From Voacanga thouarsii (taxonomy: Eukaryota > Streptophyta > Magnoliopsida > Gentianales > Apocynaceae): 64,000 nucleotides of DNA. Below, piece by piece: positions 9,689-21,149 of this stretch. The stretch covers positions 2,157,501-2,221,500 of the forward strand of contig JANUWF010001614.1 of the NCBI GenBank assembly GCA_026120185.1. Direction: 5' to 3'. A program made the translations under genes and the position numbers. A model generated the notes under the pieces. The model had not been told where the DNA came from. It saw only the letters and a list, made by a program, of their open reading frames with translations, and did no database searches. How positions within the stretch are numbered: the stretch's first letter is position 1; each line of letters begins with the position of its first letter.

Positions 9689-11399
9689 GTCTCTTTAGTA
9701 TATATACATCTGTATCTAAATGTATTTGATAAATCTAGGTTTGATTCAGTGTTTGATCAGGCTTTAAATGTACAGGCTTTAAATGTATTGGATGTAAATT
9801 CAGTGTTTGATCGGTAGGCATTTATGATGAGTGTTTGATGCTTAGTGTAATTGTGAAATGATTGAACTCACATATGTTATTACTTAGCTTGGCCTTATCA
9901 AACAGAAAACCAACTCTTGATGCTTAGGCTATTGTGTTGAACCAAATGTGATATGAGTGATTTTTAATAATTGTTCAGGAGTTATAAGAAGGATGAGAGT
10001 GTGGATTTTGGATGTTCAGGGATAATCAATTGCGGATTTTGGTAAATTGCATTAACACTAGATGGGCAGTTTGTGTGTGTGTTTTTTTAAAGTTGTTCCT
10101 AAAGTAATAATGTCATTCTTAATGCAAAGTTTAGTGCTAGGCAATTGGTTTTATTGGGAGTTCAATAGAGCTCCAGAAGTCATGGACTTCACAAGCTGGT
10201 TTCATCTTCATTGCCTAGGTGGTTGTGGTGATACAGGATTTGAGAGGTGAGAGAGAGAGAGATGAAGTATTGAGTAGTAGGACAGTCTTGAATAATCTTA
10301 TCAAAATCTGAACACCATTGTTCAAGATCTGCTACAAGAATAGCATTCTATCATGTTGAATCCTCATGATTTTGCAATTGTTTGGGAAAGTAGAGTTAAG
10401 GGTATTTTATAAAACTTTGCAAACTTGAACTACCAGAAGTGTTATAGAAAGGAATCGTGGGTGCTTGGATATTTTGCATGCACACCAATCCAGAAGAGTC
10501 AGAGAAAAAAAAAATTGCAATGTTAGTCATGTAAATGTGCCATACAGAAACATATTTTGATAATTTGCTTGAATTTGTTAATATAATTTCTGATCTTTGA
10601 TGTGGTTTGATATTCAACTGATATTGGTACAGTGGTATGAAAACCCAATAATCTTCTCAAAACTCAAAATTTTCTATTACTTATTTGGTGACTTCAATTT
10701 AATATGTTATAAGTACATACCTCCCATTTATGTTTTTGAGAGGGTTAACTATTTTGTTATGTTATCATTTTTTAATTCTTATCATTAACAAAACTTTTGC
10801 TAGAACTTAAGCCTGTGAAGTTTAGAATGAAAAATCACATTCATTAAAGCTTATTTTTGCTTTTATATTCAAGTTTTCCGCATTTTTGTGGCATGATAAA
10901 AAATGCCCTTACTGTTTTTAATCTATAATGTATATTCCACATTAATGATTTTGAAATGGTTTCTCTTGCTGGACATTTTGTAGGCCTAATCCAAGCCATA
11001 TTTTTGTGTTGGATCAAGATGTAATGAATTAAGGAAGATCAGACCATTAGGGTTGACAATTCCACCTTACAAAATGGATCAAACATGTTGGAAAACTCAG
11101 GTTTAGATGATAGCAATGCAGTTGATGTTGAAGTACCCTTTTTCCTAAAGACCATGTTTACCACGAACTGTGTACCTGATAATGCTGTTCTGCAGAAAGA
11201 TAGAAGAGTGCAACACAACAAAAAAGTGCACTTCAATAAGGTTTTGGATACCTTACCAAAGACTCTGACCAAGATCCCTATCATGATTGAGAGGCTTGGC
11301 ATCAAACCAGAGTTTCTTAGCATGAATCAAGGAGGAAAACAAAATCGTGGGAGGAATTGAACAGAAAAAAGTAGGAAACTTCTCAATCAAGAGCAAGCA
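9689..11399. other. Helitron interior, no named gene
   Basis: AT-rich and intron-like. One open frame at 11085-11360 (91 codons, VPFFLKTMFTTNCVPDN ... IERLGIKPEFLSMNQGG) has ordinary protein composition and may be a captured exon, but I cannot assign it to a family. Nothing else is recognised. Confidence 0.4.
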
Positions 11400-14300
11400 T
11401 GTGAAACCCCAGTTGAAACCAACTTAGAGTAAGGGGGTTGGGATGTATATCATATTTTATTACATGTTTAAATATATTTTTATATGATTTTATGTGCTTT
11501 GGATTTGTGATTTGTAGCCTAGAAGGTTTAATTGTGTTTATTGAGTAAGAAAGGCAAAATGGTAATTTTTGCTTGAGGAGAAAATAGGGAGATAGCTTGA
11601 GGATTAAATAGGAAAAATATTTTGGAGAGGAAATAAGAGCAAGAGTTGTTGTGGTTTAGTGGTTAAAGCTTTGGAATTAATTCTTGAGGTCTTGGGTTCA
11701 AATTCCATCATTTGAGTTTTTGCATAATTGGATTTTATTTTTATTTAGGGAGGCTATTTTCAGCCTTGTATGCTTTAGGGAAGAGTAGATGTGTTGTCCT
11801 AAAGGAGTCATGATAAGAGTATCCTAATCCTACTCTTGTGCCCTATAAAAATTTCTAAGGGAATTCATACCCTTCTTAATCTCTAGTTTTCCTTACTTTT
11901 CAATTCATTAAGTTGTTCAATTTATTCAAGCTAATTCTATACCAGAAAATTCCAACAAAGTGTTATGGCTTTGAAAGTTCAAAAATGTCTAAGTGTAAGA
12001 CATCTAGTGGGCCAAAAATGGATAGGAGTTGTGGAAGGTTCCCAAGAGATTAATCTACATGGTTGAACCATCAAAACTCCACCCTAGCTATGTTCATTTT
12101 CTTCATGAAGTAATTTGAAATTTTTTCAACTTCTTGTTTAGTTCAAGTGTCAAAATTTTCATTCATCATTCCCTCACAAATGCTGCCAGAAAAATAGCCC
12201 TCTTGACCAGCTTGAAGTTTGAAATTATAAGGGCCAAAACCGGGCTGCACAAATGCTGTGCAAACCAGAAAATTTTCTAGGCAAATTCGCAGCTTTGGTG
12301 AACCTACACCAAGCTGTTTCTTCCAGTTTTTTATTCAGCACCTTAGCCACATTTTTCTTCCATAAAGAAGGCTGAAAACTAGCCTTGAAAGACCTCTGAA
12401 TGACCCTTCAAATCCTCTGCAAACTGAGTGAACAATGGCAGAAAAATCTGCTCAGAAATTCCAGCCAGCTTGCGGAAAAAACTGGGCAAAATTTCCAGCT
12501 TTCTTCCTTCTTTAGTCCTAACCGAAACTTCACCATTTTTCTGTACAAACTTCCCTTGAATAGCCATGAACTGAGCTCCATCATCTTCTCCAGTAGTATG
12601 CTCGAAAAACAGTCCATGGATGCCCCTAAAATATCTCCAACAATCGCTCCAATCAAGCCATTAATTGGAGACCAAAATTTCAGCAAACCTAATTAGTAAA
12701 CTACCATAAATCAACCCTCAAACAACCAGAAATCCCTTCACCATTGTTCACCATATTTTCGGCCACCATTAAGCTTCTTCAAACAGCTTTCATTCCAACA
12801 AAATCCCTAGCTAACTCAGCCGGCCAATGGAGCTTCCCAAAAGCACTCCTCCATCAAAGATCTTCTTGCCATATTTTGTTTCCAAATTTGATTCCCTAAA
12901 ATATTCTTTTAGGATTTCAAGCAACCAGCCTTCCTTTTCCTCTCAAACCAGAAAAATCAACTACCAAAACCTCTCAAACAATTCGGCCACTCCAACCCCA
13001 CAAAATTTCGGACAGCTTCAATCAAATCTTCTCCATTCTCTTCAACCTTCAAGAATACCAAGAACACCTACTAGCATCCATATGCCTAATACCACTCCAA
13101 TCTTCTCCAAAAACTCCAGATCACACCTACTCCACCCCTTGAAATCACTTCTGCAATTTTTAACATCAAACTTCGAAATTCAACTCTCTCTTTTGGATCG
13201 AAAAACCAGTATTTTTGTGAAGTTCAAGAACACCTTCAAGGTAAGCATGATCAATCACCCCATCTTCTCTCATCTTCAACTTCTAATGATTATATGTATA
13301 TATAAACATGCTAATGGACTCTCTTTTCGTCTTCTCTCTCTCTCTGGTCGAATGCTCTCTCTCTCTCTCTTGGCCGAATGGTTTCTTCAACAATGGCCAT
13401 GGTTCCTTCATCTCTCTTAGTCGGATCAAGTCTCCTAGGAGTTGGATCCCTTCAAAACTACTCCAAGGTAGTCATCAATCAAGTAAGCCTCTTCAACCCT
13501 CTCTTTAAATTCTAGATTCATGTGTCTAGGATGATATTGGAAGGAGATGGATTATGATTAGGGTTTGAGCATGTATTGTTGTGATGAGTTGAGATTGAAA
13601 CATGAATAAATGTGTGTATATGATGGAGATGGGATTGATGCATAAGTTGATTGTCTTGGCTGATTGTATGGCATTTTTAGGGTTTAATGCAGCCTCCATG
13701 TCGTGAGTAGTATATGTAATCAAGTATGCTAAAAATTATGTCACCTTTAGTGAATAGGATTTATGTTCATGTATGATTGTTAAAGCCATGATTATGTTTA
13801 TGTTAGTAGAGTTTAGATCATGTCTTGGTAAATTTAGAACTATGACTTTAATCATGATTTGGATGATTTGGTGAATTGGAGTGGAGTATATGTTCATGAT
13901 TGTGGTTAGCAAGTGGAAATATGGTCAAGACCTTGTTGTCCCTAAGCTAATTTTATTTCATCAATAAAATGATTAATACTATGACTTCTTCTAGTAAATT
14001 TTGAAAACCCTAGGAAAATGTGGATTTGGTCTTATATATAAAATAGTGATATTTTAGTCAAATAAATGATAACTTTTATTACAGAAATAAAATATATAGA
14101 TATTATATAAAATAATAATATCAAATAAAGCCTTTTATATAAGTAATCATAATAAGTGAAATATTAATCTTGTAAGTCTTATATTCATAAATACTATTAA
14201 AATTTATTTATTATCTTTTAATCAAAACCTATTAAAATTTACTTACAACTAATTTTGGTCACCAATTATTTTCTAACAATTAATTATCAATAGATTATTA

Positions 14301-15671
14301 TTTTAAATAATTACATCTAGGTCCTAGGACCCTTCATTAAATAAACCCTAATTTACTTTTAGCAAGATTTAAACTTTCAACTTATAGTGCCTATTTTCCA
14401 AACCCTAGTTATTTTAATATCAAGCTAGATTTATTTTATAAACCATTTTATTTGTTATCTAGCCTTAAAGCTTGGGACATTAGGGATATGATGGCAGTAA
14501 GTTGAGCTAGTTTTATTTGTGAAAGTGAATCTTTGGCTTGAGTCTGATTATGGCTCATGTTTAACCCAAGCGGGGTTAGGTCAGCTGTTGGAGACCTTTA
14601 CTTTGAGCAAGGATCAGGTAAGCTCCTGCATAAAAACCTTTTGATGCAAAATGATTATTATGGCAAGCCAAATGTAGAGCGTATGGACACTCACTTCTGT
14701 AAAGGCAATTGAAGATTGTCCTCTTTTCCATTTTAGTCAAACAAATTATTTGAAAAATCAATGAACAGATTTACTCAAATCCTAAAACTCTTTCTAAAAC
14801 TGATTTTGACAAAGACTTTGAAAATCCTTAATTGCCATTTTCAAGTGGAACTATATTTTGTTCATTTTCCCCCATGTGGGATTAATTACGTTGAGTACTC
14901 AATAAGGGTGGACTGCTAGGACTAGTTTTTGAAGGGTTAGGGTAAGTCTCTCAATAGATGGTCACCTTTGAGGGGTGAGTCCTTCTTGGATAAAATGTCA
15001 GTCCAGTAGGTCGTGCCGGTCCGAGCTAGCAGTTTTCAGTCAAGTGGACTGTGTGTTGTCAGAATGGACAACTGGTTTTGTTTGGGTATAGAGAAGGAAG
15101 AGTATCTTACCCGAGAGGCCGATCACCTACTTTTGTCAATCTGCACAAAGTGTGGCATTCTGACCGTTGTATGGTTATGGGGTCTAACTTGTGGTAACCC
15201 ATGACCATATTTTGAGTGGTTGATTTTATTGTACATGTATTGTTGGAAAAACCAAAACACCACTCTTAATTTTGACTGTTGTTTATTGCTTGCCAGTATT
15301 TCTCTTATGAAAATGTTATACTTTGCAACCACGATCTGTTTCCACTGGATACTTAAAGCACACACGGACTTACTGAAATTTTTATCTCATCACCCTTTTT
15401 ACCATGATTTCAGGTCGATCCTGCTATGGGGATGAGTAGCTAGTGTTGTTCGCCTTGGAAGAGATTTTATTATTTATTTTTATATAATGCTTTGGGAGCT
15501 GAGATTGAATAATTTTATTTCTGGATTTATTTTTGAATTCTTGGATTGTATAAGTTTTAAGTATTGTTTTATTCCATTATTGTGAATGTGTGTCCTAATT
15601 ATAAAAACCCCTTGTCCTTTGGATGGGGCGACATCCCCGGCCTTGTCGGGCCTAGGTAGTGGGGTGTTACA
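11400..15671 (+). mobile_element. 4.27-kb solo LTR (Ty3-gypsy/Tekay-like)
   Basis: Begins TGTGAAACCCC and ends GGGGTGTTACA, with a perfect 5-bp target duplication AAGCA (11395-11399 and 15672-15676). It contains no gag or pol. A promoter-like CCTATAAAAATTTC at about 11843 and a GC-rich end fit one very long LTR, as in Tekay-type chromoviruses, left alone after LTR-LTR recombination. A non-autonomous LARD-type element is the alternative, but I see no internal pair of LTRs. The open frames inside (for example 12827-13420) have no known domains and are treated as chance. It interrupts the Helitron. Confidence 0.7.
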
Positions 15672-15676
15672 AAGCA

Positions 15677-16152
15677 TCACATCTGTCTTAGAAGATGATA
15701 GCTTGCTATCTATTGAATGTCGGCTTTGAAGGTTCTTCAGAAGTAACATTGAAAGCTTTTGCTCAGCTATTGAGTTACCATATCTGCAAATTGGGTCGTA
15801 CCCTTAAACTACTAGCTGATAGCTGCAGAAGGCAATGCTCAACCATTGAGTTGCTGAAGATGTTTCTGCATGCGAAAGGATATATGTGTGTTCTCAAATC
15901 AAGTTTTGTCAAGTGTTTGTTTTTGGCTTGCCATTTGTGTTCCGTAAGATGGATTTAAGTTATAAACAAAATTTGAACCTGCAAAGGTCTGTTTTATAAA
16001 ATAGATATTCTAGGCATTTTCTAACATGCACTCATTCTGCTCTACTCATAGGTCTTCCTTCCCCAAAATTATCTCCGGGAAACTAACTTTCTCTTCTGCC
16101 AAGCCTTCCATCTATTATTGATCATTGATTAATTTACTTGTGGTTAATGCAG
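15677..16152 (+). other. Helitron interior, unidentified frame
   Basis: An open frame of 87 codons at 15695-15958 (YHICKLGRTLKLLADSCRRQ ... LLKMFLHAKGY) may be part of a captured exon, but I do not recognise it. The rest looks intronic. Confidence 0.3.
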
Positions 16153-16240
16153 ATGCATAGTTGTAAAGGGCCATGGCGATCCTAAATGTCAAAAGTTTGC
16201 AAAGCATTATAAATCATTGTGTCCAGGGGAATGGGTAGAA
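16153..16240 (+). pseudogene. Cytochrome c oxidase subunit 6b exon fragment
   Basis: After an acceptor (TTAATGCAG) the frame reads CIVVKGHGDPKCQKFAKHYK then SLCPGEWVE. This is the second CX9-10C half of plant COX6B (typical wording CxxAKG...CxKFAKxYRSLCPGEWVxRWNEQ), a twin-Cys protein of mitochondrial complex IV. Both cysteines of this half (PKC and SLC) remain. The first half and the WNEQRENGTFPGPL end are absent, so it is a fragment in the Helitron. Confidence 0.75.
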
Positions 16241-16452
16241 CTTACTCTCCTTCATAATTTGCTTTCTTTTCCCTTAATCTCCACCTTAACTTTCTATCAA
16301 GTTCTTGAATTCAGAAGCAGTTTAGAAATGTGTGAATTTCTATTCAGATTGTAGCAGCATGAGATGAGAGGTATTTGAAGAAATTGAAGCACCATTGAAG
16401 AAGAAAATGAAAGCTGTGCTCGATACAAAGAGAACAGCAAAGGAAAAATGCT

Positions 16453-16530
16453 GAAGCAAATGCTGGAATGGTTGCAGGATCATATAAGAGGAATGAATTA
16501 GTTCGCATTCGCCTTGATTATGATAGTTGG
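16453..16530 (+). pseudogene. Cellulose synthase (CesA1-like) N-terminal fragment
   Basis: The frame reads EANAGMVAGSYKRNELVRIR, which is the extreme N-terminus of primary-wall cellulose synthases (Arabidopsis CESA1: MEASAGLVAGSYRRNELVRIR). It ends in a stop within a few codons, before the RING-type zinc finger that should follow. The native initiator ATG is replaced. Only the first-exon part was captured. Confidence 0.8.
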
Positions 16531-17368
16531 GTATAGTATATTAGTATTTGTGTTGTTTACATTTTCAAAATTTTGTTTTTATATTTATTCTTTTGTGTAT
16601 TGGAGTGCTATAATTGGATCTATGCGGTGGTGGTGTCTGAGGAGATTTTGAGCTAAAACTGCTTTTTCACGAAATTCAAATATGGATGGCCATCAATTTT
16701 GGTCTACAAGTAGTTTTTATTAACTTTCTATATGAGGAGATTTTGAACTGGAGCTTGGGTCTTTTATTAACTTTTTATTAAGTGTGTTTGGATCTACCTT
16801 GGATAGCGTTGACTGAGTACTGAAGTCCAGATTGAGTTTTCGTATTGGAAATCTAAAATGGGTTTTTGATGATTTTGTCTCTTTAATTTGTTGGTTGTAT
16901 TTGTCTACCAGTCTTGGTCTAAATACAACAACACATGAATTTTCTTCTTTATTTTTCTTCTATTGGTGGTTGGACGCTGAGTATATTGTAGGAAAAGGTC
17001 AACAATAGGTGGACTTTGTATATTATTTCTGAGAAAGGGAAAAAAAGAACCACAGTAGAAATATAATCTTGAAGGGATTACAGTTAGAGAGAAGAAATTT
17101 AATGGAGAAGGTTGGTTTTGTGTGAATTGTTTTGGTTTTTCTTCACATAGTAAATGCTAGGCTATGTTTAGTGCTAAAATACAAGCTTCATTTTGGATGT
17201 ATTGTAAACAAAGAATGTATTTTGGAAGCCAATATATAAGTCTTCTAGGTTGAATTTTAAGCTGTGGAAAATTTATTGTGTCTTCCATCTTTGTTGTTTA
17301 TGTTATATGAACTACAGAAACAGAAATGAATGGATATTTTTGTTAACACTATTTTATTTGAATGTTAG

Positions 17369-17464
17369 GGAACAACATTCTCCATAATAGAACGTGATCG
17401 TCTTGATCTTCATGGGCTTCTCCCTCCAAATGTAATGTTTTTGAATAGCAAATTGAGCGCTTCA
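17369..17464 (+). pseudogene. NAD-malic enzyme exon fragment
   Basis: Between an acceptor (TTAG) and a donor (GTAAGT) the frame reads GTTFSIIERDRLDLHGLLPP then NVM. A one-base shift then gives an E-stop-Q-I-E-R-F context. This is the N-terminal ERDRLxLRGLLPPxV motif of plant mitochondrial NAD-malic enzyme. The frameshift and in-frame stop show decay after capture. No NAD-binding or catalytic region is present. Confidence 0.75.
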
Positions 17465-17656
17465 GTAAGTTTTGAGCAACTAATGCTTATCTCACTTTTA
17501 TTTAAGTAAAAAGGATAGAGAAAATATTATGTTTGTATTCTTTGTACTAACTAAAGTTGAACTTCTATCTTGCATTACTACCTTGACATTGTGGCTCTCA
17601 CTATACTTTTTTTGGTTGAATGCTTAATAAAATTAACTTGAATTGGAATTGGCAGG

Positions 17657-18000
17657 GTGGAAATCCATTCCTGGACTAGGATCTACCAGTAGTGCCAACC
17701 AAACCCCCTCTTCCTATGTTGTGTGCTACTGAGTACCAACACCATCCTCAGTCATTCAAGCTGCCAGCATCCAGCCCGTATGATAATTTCTTGAAAGCTA
17801 CCGGATGTTGATGTGATGTAAAGCATCCTGACTATCTTGTGAACTAAAAGATTTTGCATATTCCAAGTACTGGCAGAACAACACTCCTTTTAGGGATTCC
17901 ATGGTGCAAGAAGTTGCTGTTGCTGAGAATTTGAGAATCTGGCACAGGGCATTCAACTCAGAGAGATTCAACATTACAAGTAGATTAATTTACTAGAATT
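17657..18000 (+). pseudogene. Unidentified captured exon
   Basis: After a GGCAG acceptor the frame gives VVPTKPPLPMLCATEYQHHP then QSFKLPASSPYDNFLKATGC before a stop; a later stretch in another frame gives SMVQEVAVAENLRIWHRAFN. These look like parts of a real protein with early stops, but I do not recognise the family. Confidence 0.35.
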
Positions 18001-18677
18001 GGTTGAGATTTTTTTTTTTTTTATGATTCCTATTAAATTAATTCTTTCTTAGAGTATCATTTGTAGCAGTATTGTTCTTTCTTTGGCCTCATTTTTTCAT
18101 CTAAACTCACAATGAAGAATCTAAAACTATTTAATGTTGTACCATTACTGATGCAGCTCTATTTACTTTGTGTACATAATATTGGCGGTTTATTTCTTAT
18201 TATTATTTTGGCTTTCTAAAGCTTCCAATTGAGGATAAAGATCTCATGTGTATTGCTTAACTTTCATGATTGCTTTCTTATGCCAGTTTCAAATTCATAT
18301 TGTTCAAACCATTTAATTGGAATTTGATGAACCATATAAATTTTGTAAAACTTTATTTTAACAGCTGGAAGTGAAATGTTCACTTTGGTTTAGCTCAAGC
18401 TTATGAAATTTATATATAGTGGAGAATGATGAATAAACATTTTTGTAGAATAATTGTAAAATCATAAGAATAAAAAAAGTTTACAAACTTTAAAAGTACC
18501 ACCTGCAAAGCTTTAAATTTCAAAAGAGAAGATTACAGGACTCTGCTTCTTCAATATTCTACTGTTAAAAAAAGAAAATAGAATGCAGTGTCATTGAGTT
18601 AGATATCGTTGTCCAATTGTTGTACTGGTAAAACCAATTGATAAAATTAGAAGAATAAGAAAACTATTAAAACTATT

Positions 18678-18704
18678 CCGTACAACGCACGGGCATCAAC
18701 CTAG
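18678..18704 (+). other. Helitron 3' terminus: hairpin plus CTAG
   Basis: CCGTACAACGCACGG can fold with CCGT pairing ACGG, then GCATCAAC, then CTAG followed by T. This is the rolling-circle termination signal of Helitrons (family knowledge). Confidence 0.75.
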
Positions 18705-19328
18705 TTCATTATGAATAGTTGTAATGTTAATTAATTAATGAAAACTTATTGTTGGGGTAAAATTGAAAATTTTTTAATATGATTTACATTTAGGAAGTAG
18801 ACATTTATTTTTGGACAAACTAAAAAAGAAATTAAATCACTTATTTCTAGATAAAGGGAGTATTAACCTAAATTCAAATTGATTATTCTATTGGTTTACA
18901 TAAGACCCATATTTATATAGGAGGTTTAGATATATCATCTTAAAAAAATAAAAAATGAATTTGATAAATGTAATCTTATCTTATCAATAACATTAATAAC
19001 CTTAGAAAAAAGAATAGTCGCATTTATATTCCGAGCAAATGAATAATCTTGAAAATTAAATAGTCACATTTATCTTCAAAATAAATGGACAGAATTGAAA
19101 AATAAATAGTTGCTATGTTAATTTCATAACATTCTCTCTTGAATGTTTATTTTTAAACCCAAGGAAATGCCTAATTAAAAACCTTTGTAGGAAAAACCCA
19201 TAAGACAAAAACCTAGTAAAGAAAAAAAAAGGTACACTTTTTTGTTCTGGAGGGAACATTGTCTCATTAAAAACCTAATCAAGAAAAAACTCAGCAGGAA
19301 AAAATCGTGGTTAGAAAAAATAGTACAG

Positions 19329-19333
<5 letters not shown>

Positions 19334-19361
<28 letters not shown>
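19334..19361. repeat. (CA)n microsatellite
   Basis: About 14 CA units just left of the copia 5' LTR, in the older copia remnant. Confidence 0.95.
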
Positions 19362-19377
19362 TATTGATAGCATCTTC

Positions 19378-20755
19378 TGTTAGTGTTATGCCCTAGAGGC
19401 AATCACCTGTACATTGTATATGACACATTTTATTTTAACAAAAGGTATTATTTATCTTATAGTTTCTTTTGTTTACTTTTATATAAAATAACTGTTAAAT
19501 AAAGTCACTAGTACAACACTGTATTAAGGAAATCATGATAGAGATCATGATATGAGATTCCTACTACACTGTATAGTGTTAGTACTTAAATAGTCCCTAG
19601 TCGTAGTTTAATGAAACTGAACATCATTAATGCGTTAAGACTAGCATGTGTTAGACTTCCTGATTTGATCAGGCAGTGGTTATCATATCTGTGAGTATTG
19701 AGATACTCAAAGTTAACACATAGATGCTTGTTAATGGAACAAGTACATTAGATGACCTAACTTTGAGATAATCACATGGATAACTATTTAGTATCAGTGA
19801 TATAATCTTAATATAGCAAACGTGCAAGTATCCTTAGACTTGAGATCTCCAAGGTACTTTGTTTGCTGAACATTGTGCTTTGATTTCAATCTCAGGAGCC
19901 AGATCAAGGGTTGCCTATGGGATGAATATTGGGTACATTGTGAGGTAAATAAAAGTAGTTGAAAGGGTCAATAAAGGATTCACCACTCCTAATAGTAGGG
20001 GCAAATATCTCACGGCCACTTGTAGGAATTACTACTCGAAAAATCCTTGGCCAAGGCGGTTATGTATTGGAAATAGTTTCAATTGACACACATCTAGAGT
20101 AGTGGGTTCCTGGTACAAGTGCTATTATATTCGGGTCAGAATTAATATTTATTCTAAAGAGAGTTGGCACTAATTCTGTACTCCAAATCAAATTAGATAT
20201 TGTATGGTAAAAGGAGTTAATTGCACTGTAGTTTGTTATTGAATGGTTCATGTTAAGCCACTTGACTTCCTGGACTCTTGGGTGGTCATAATGTGTTGCT
20301 AAATACCGCTCATGATCTGGGAATATGAGTTTATTAATTGATGAATTAATAAACCAATCCTAATTTGAATTAATATGATTAATTCTAATTAATTATGGAT
20401 TATTAATCTCAAAGACGTTTGGATTAATTCATATTCACTACTAATTGACTGGAAAACCTAATAGGTCACACACAATAGAGGATTGTATATTCAAGATGTT
20501 ATTTGATAACATAGTAGGGTTAATTGCGAGAAAGAGAAATTGTTATGGCCAAATTATAATTTTTTATAATTTATGGTCTAAATTATAATTGTGAGAACTT
20601 GATCTTTCTAATTACAATTAGAGAATTCTAACTGTTCTAGAATTCTCAGTTGGAGTATTTTCAGTAGGGTTATTTTCGTGGTATATAGGATATGCACAAT
20701 TCCTTATGTTAGTGTGATTAACGAAAAACAACTCCAAACCCTAGAGGACACACGA

Positions 20756-20796
<41 letters not shown>

Positions 20797-21137
20797 GTTC
20801 TTCACCATAAACCCTAGCCATCATCTTATTTCTGCTAGCACAGAAAATCTTGGTGCTTGAGTGTTCCTTCGTGTGGATTTCTGTTAAAGATAATCACATG
20901 CTGTGATTATAGTGGTTAGATGTTCAACTCTCGTGGTATTTGATCAAGAGAATTGCTGGATCGCACCTCGACTTAAAGAAAGAAAATTTTGTTTTCAACA
21001 CGATCAAAGAAAGGTAAAAAGCTGTTACATTTATTCTCTTTATGTCTTGTTTTTCACATATATGCGGATCTTGGGGTGGTATCTCGTTCTTATTTTTTTG
21101 TTGTGCCATATATGATATGTGTGAGAGATACCCAACG
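19378..21137 (+). repeat. 5' LTR of the 12.6-kb copia element
   Basis: 1760 bp, beginning TGTTAGTGTTATGCCCTAGA and ending GATACCCAACG, matching the 3' LTR over its length. It contains a short CT microsatellite at 20762-20792. Confidence 0.85.
20762..20792. repeat. (CT)n microsatellite in 5' LTR
   Basis: About 15 CT units. The matching site in the 3' LTR (31535-31618) is 84 bp long. Confidence 0.95.
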
Positions 21138-21138
21138 G

Positions 21139-21149
21139 TGGTATCAGAG
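21139..21149 (+). other. Primer-binding site (initiator Met tRNA type)
   Basis: TGGTATCAGAG one base after the 5' LTR end, complementary to the 3' end of plant initiator methionine tRNA, the usual copia primer. Confidence 0.9.

Larger units (their letters stand above)
7820..18704 (+). mobile_element. Helitron carrying pieces of several host genes
   Basis: The right end has the Helitron signature: an imperfect hairpin CCGTACAACGCACGG (18678-18692), an 8-base spacer and CTAG (18701-18704), followed by T. The left end is not pinned. Candidates run from TCTATTG at 7820 to the edge of a TA microsatellite near 7890, followed by GCACCTTGCAGCGACATGTG, which resembles plant Helitron 5' regions. No Rep/helicase gene is visible, so it is non-autonomous. 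Inside lie a TolB-like piece (minus) and exons of ATP synthase d, COX6B, CesA and NAD-malic enzyme (plus), plus several exon-like frames I cannot name. After removing the 4.27-kb solo LTR at 11400-15671 the Helitron is about 6.6 kb. Confidence 0.7.
7647..18860. mobile_element. TIR element (mariner/Stowaway-like) split by a Helitron
   Basis: Left end TTCCTTCCATTCAAAAATAAGTG (7647 on) and right end, read inverted from 18860, CTCCCTTTATCTAGAAATAAGTG. Both follow the CTCCCTCC...AATAAGTG pattern of plant Tc1/mariner-type miniature elements and both are bordered by TA (7645-7646, 18861-18862). The outer parts (7647 to about 7820 and 18705-18860) look like two halves of one element of about 330 bp. 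The 10.9 kb between them is the Helitron and its solo-LTR insertion. Confidence 0.5.

Noticed and set aside
11640..11715. A tRNA gene or SINE with A-box and B-box-like words
   Set aside because: No cloverleaf can be closed around the boxes, and the stretch lies inside the AAGCA-flanked LTR. Kept only as a note in the solo-LTR finding.
12827..13420. A 197-codon open frame read as a gene
   Set aside because: Composition is Ser/Pro/Leu-rich low complexity, no domain is visible, it lies wholly inside the 4.27-kb solo LTR, and a CT-rich run makes up its end.
7647..18860. A Pack-MULE (Mutator-like) as the carrier of the gene pieces
   Set aside because: Mutator elements have long inverted ends and 9-bp duplications. 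The ends here are short with TA borders, and a Helitron 3' end lies inside them.
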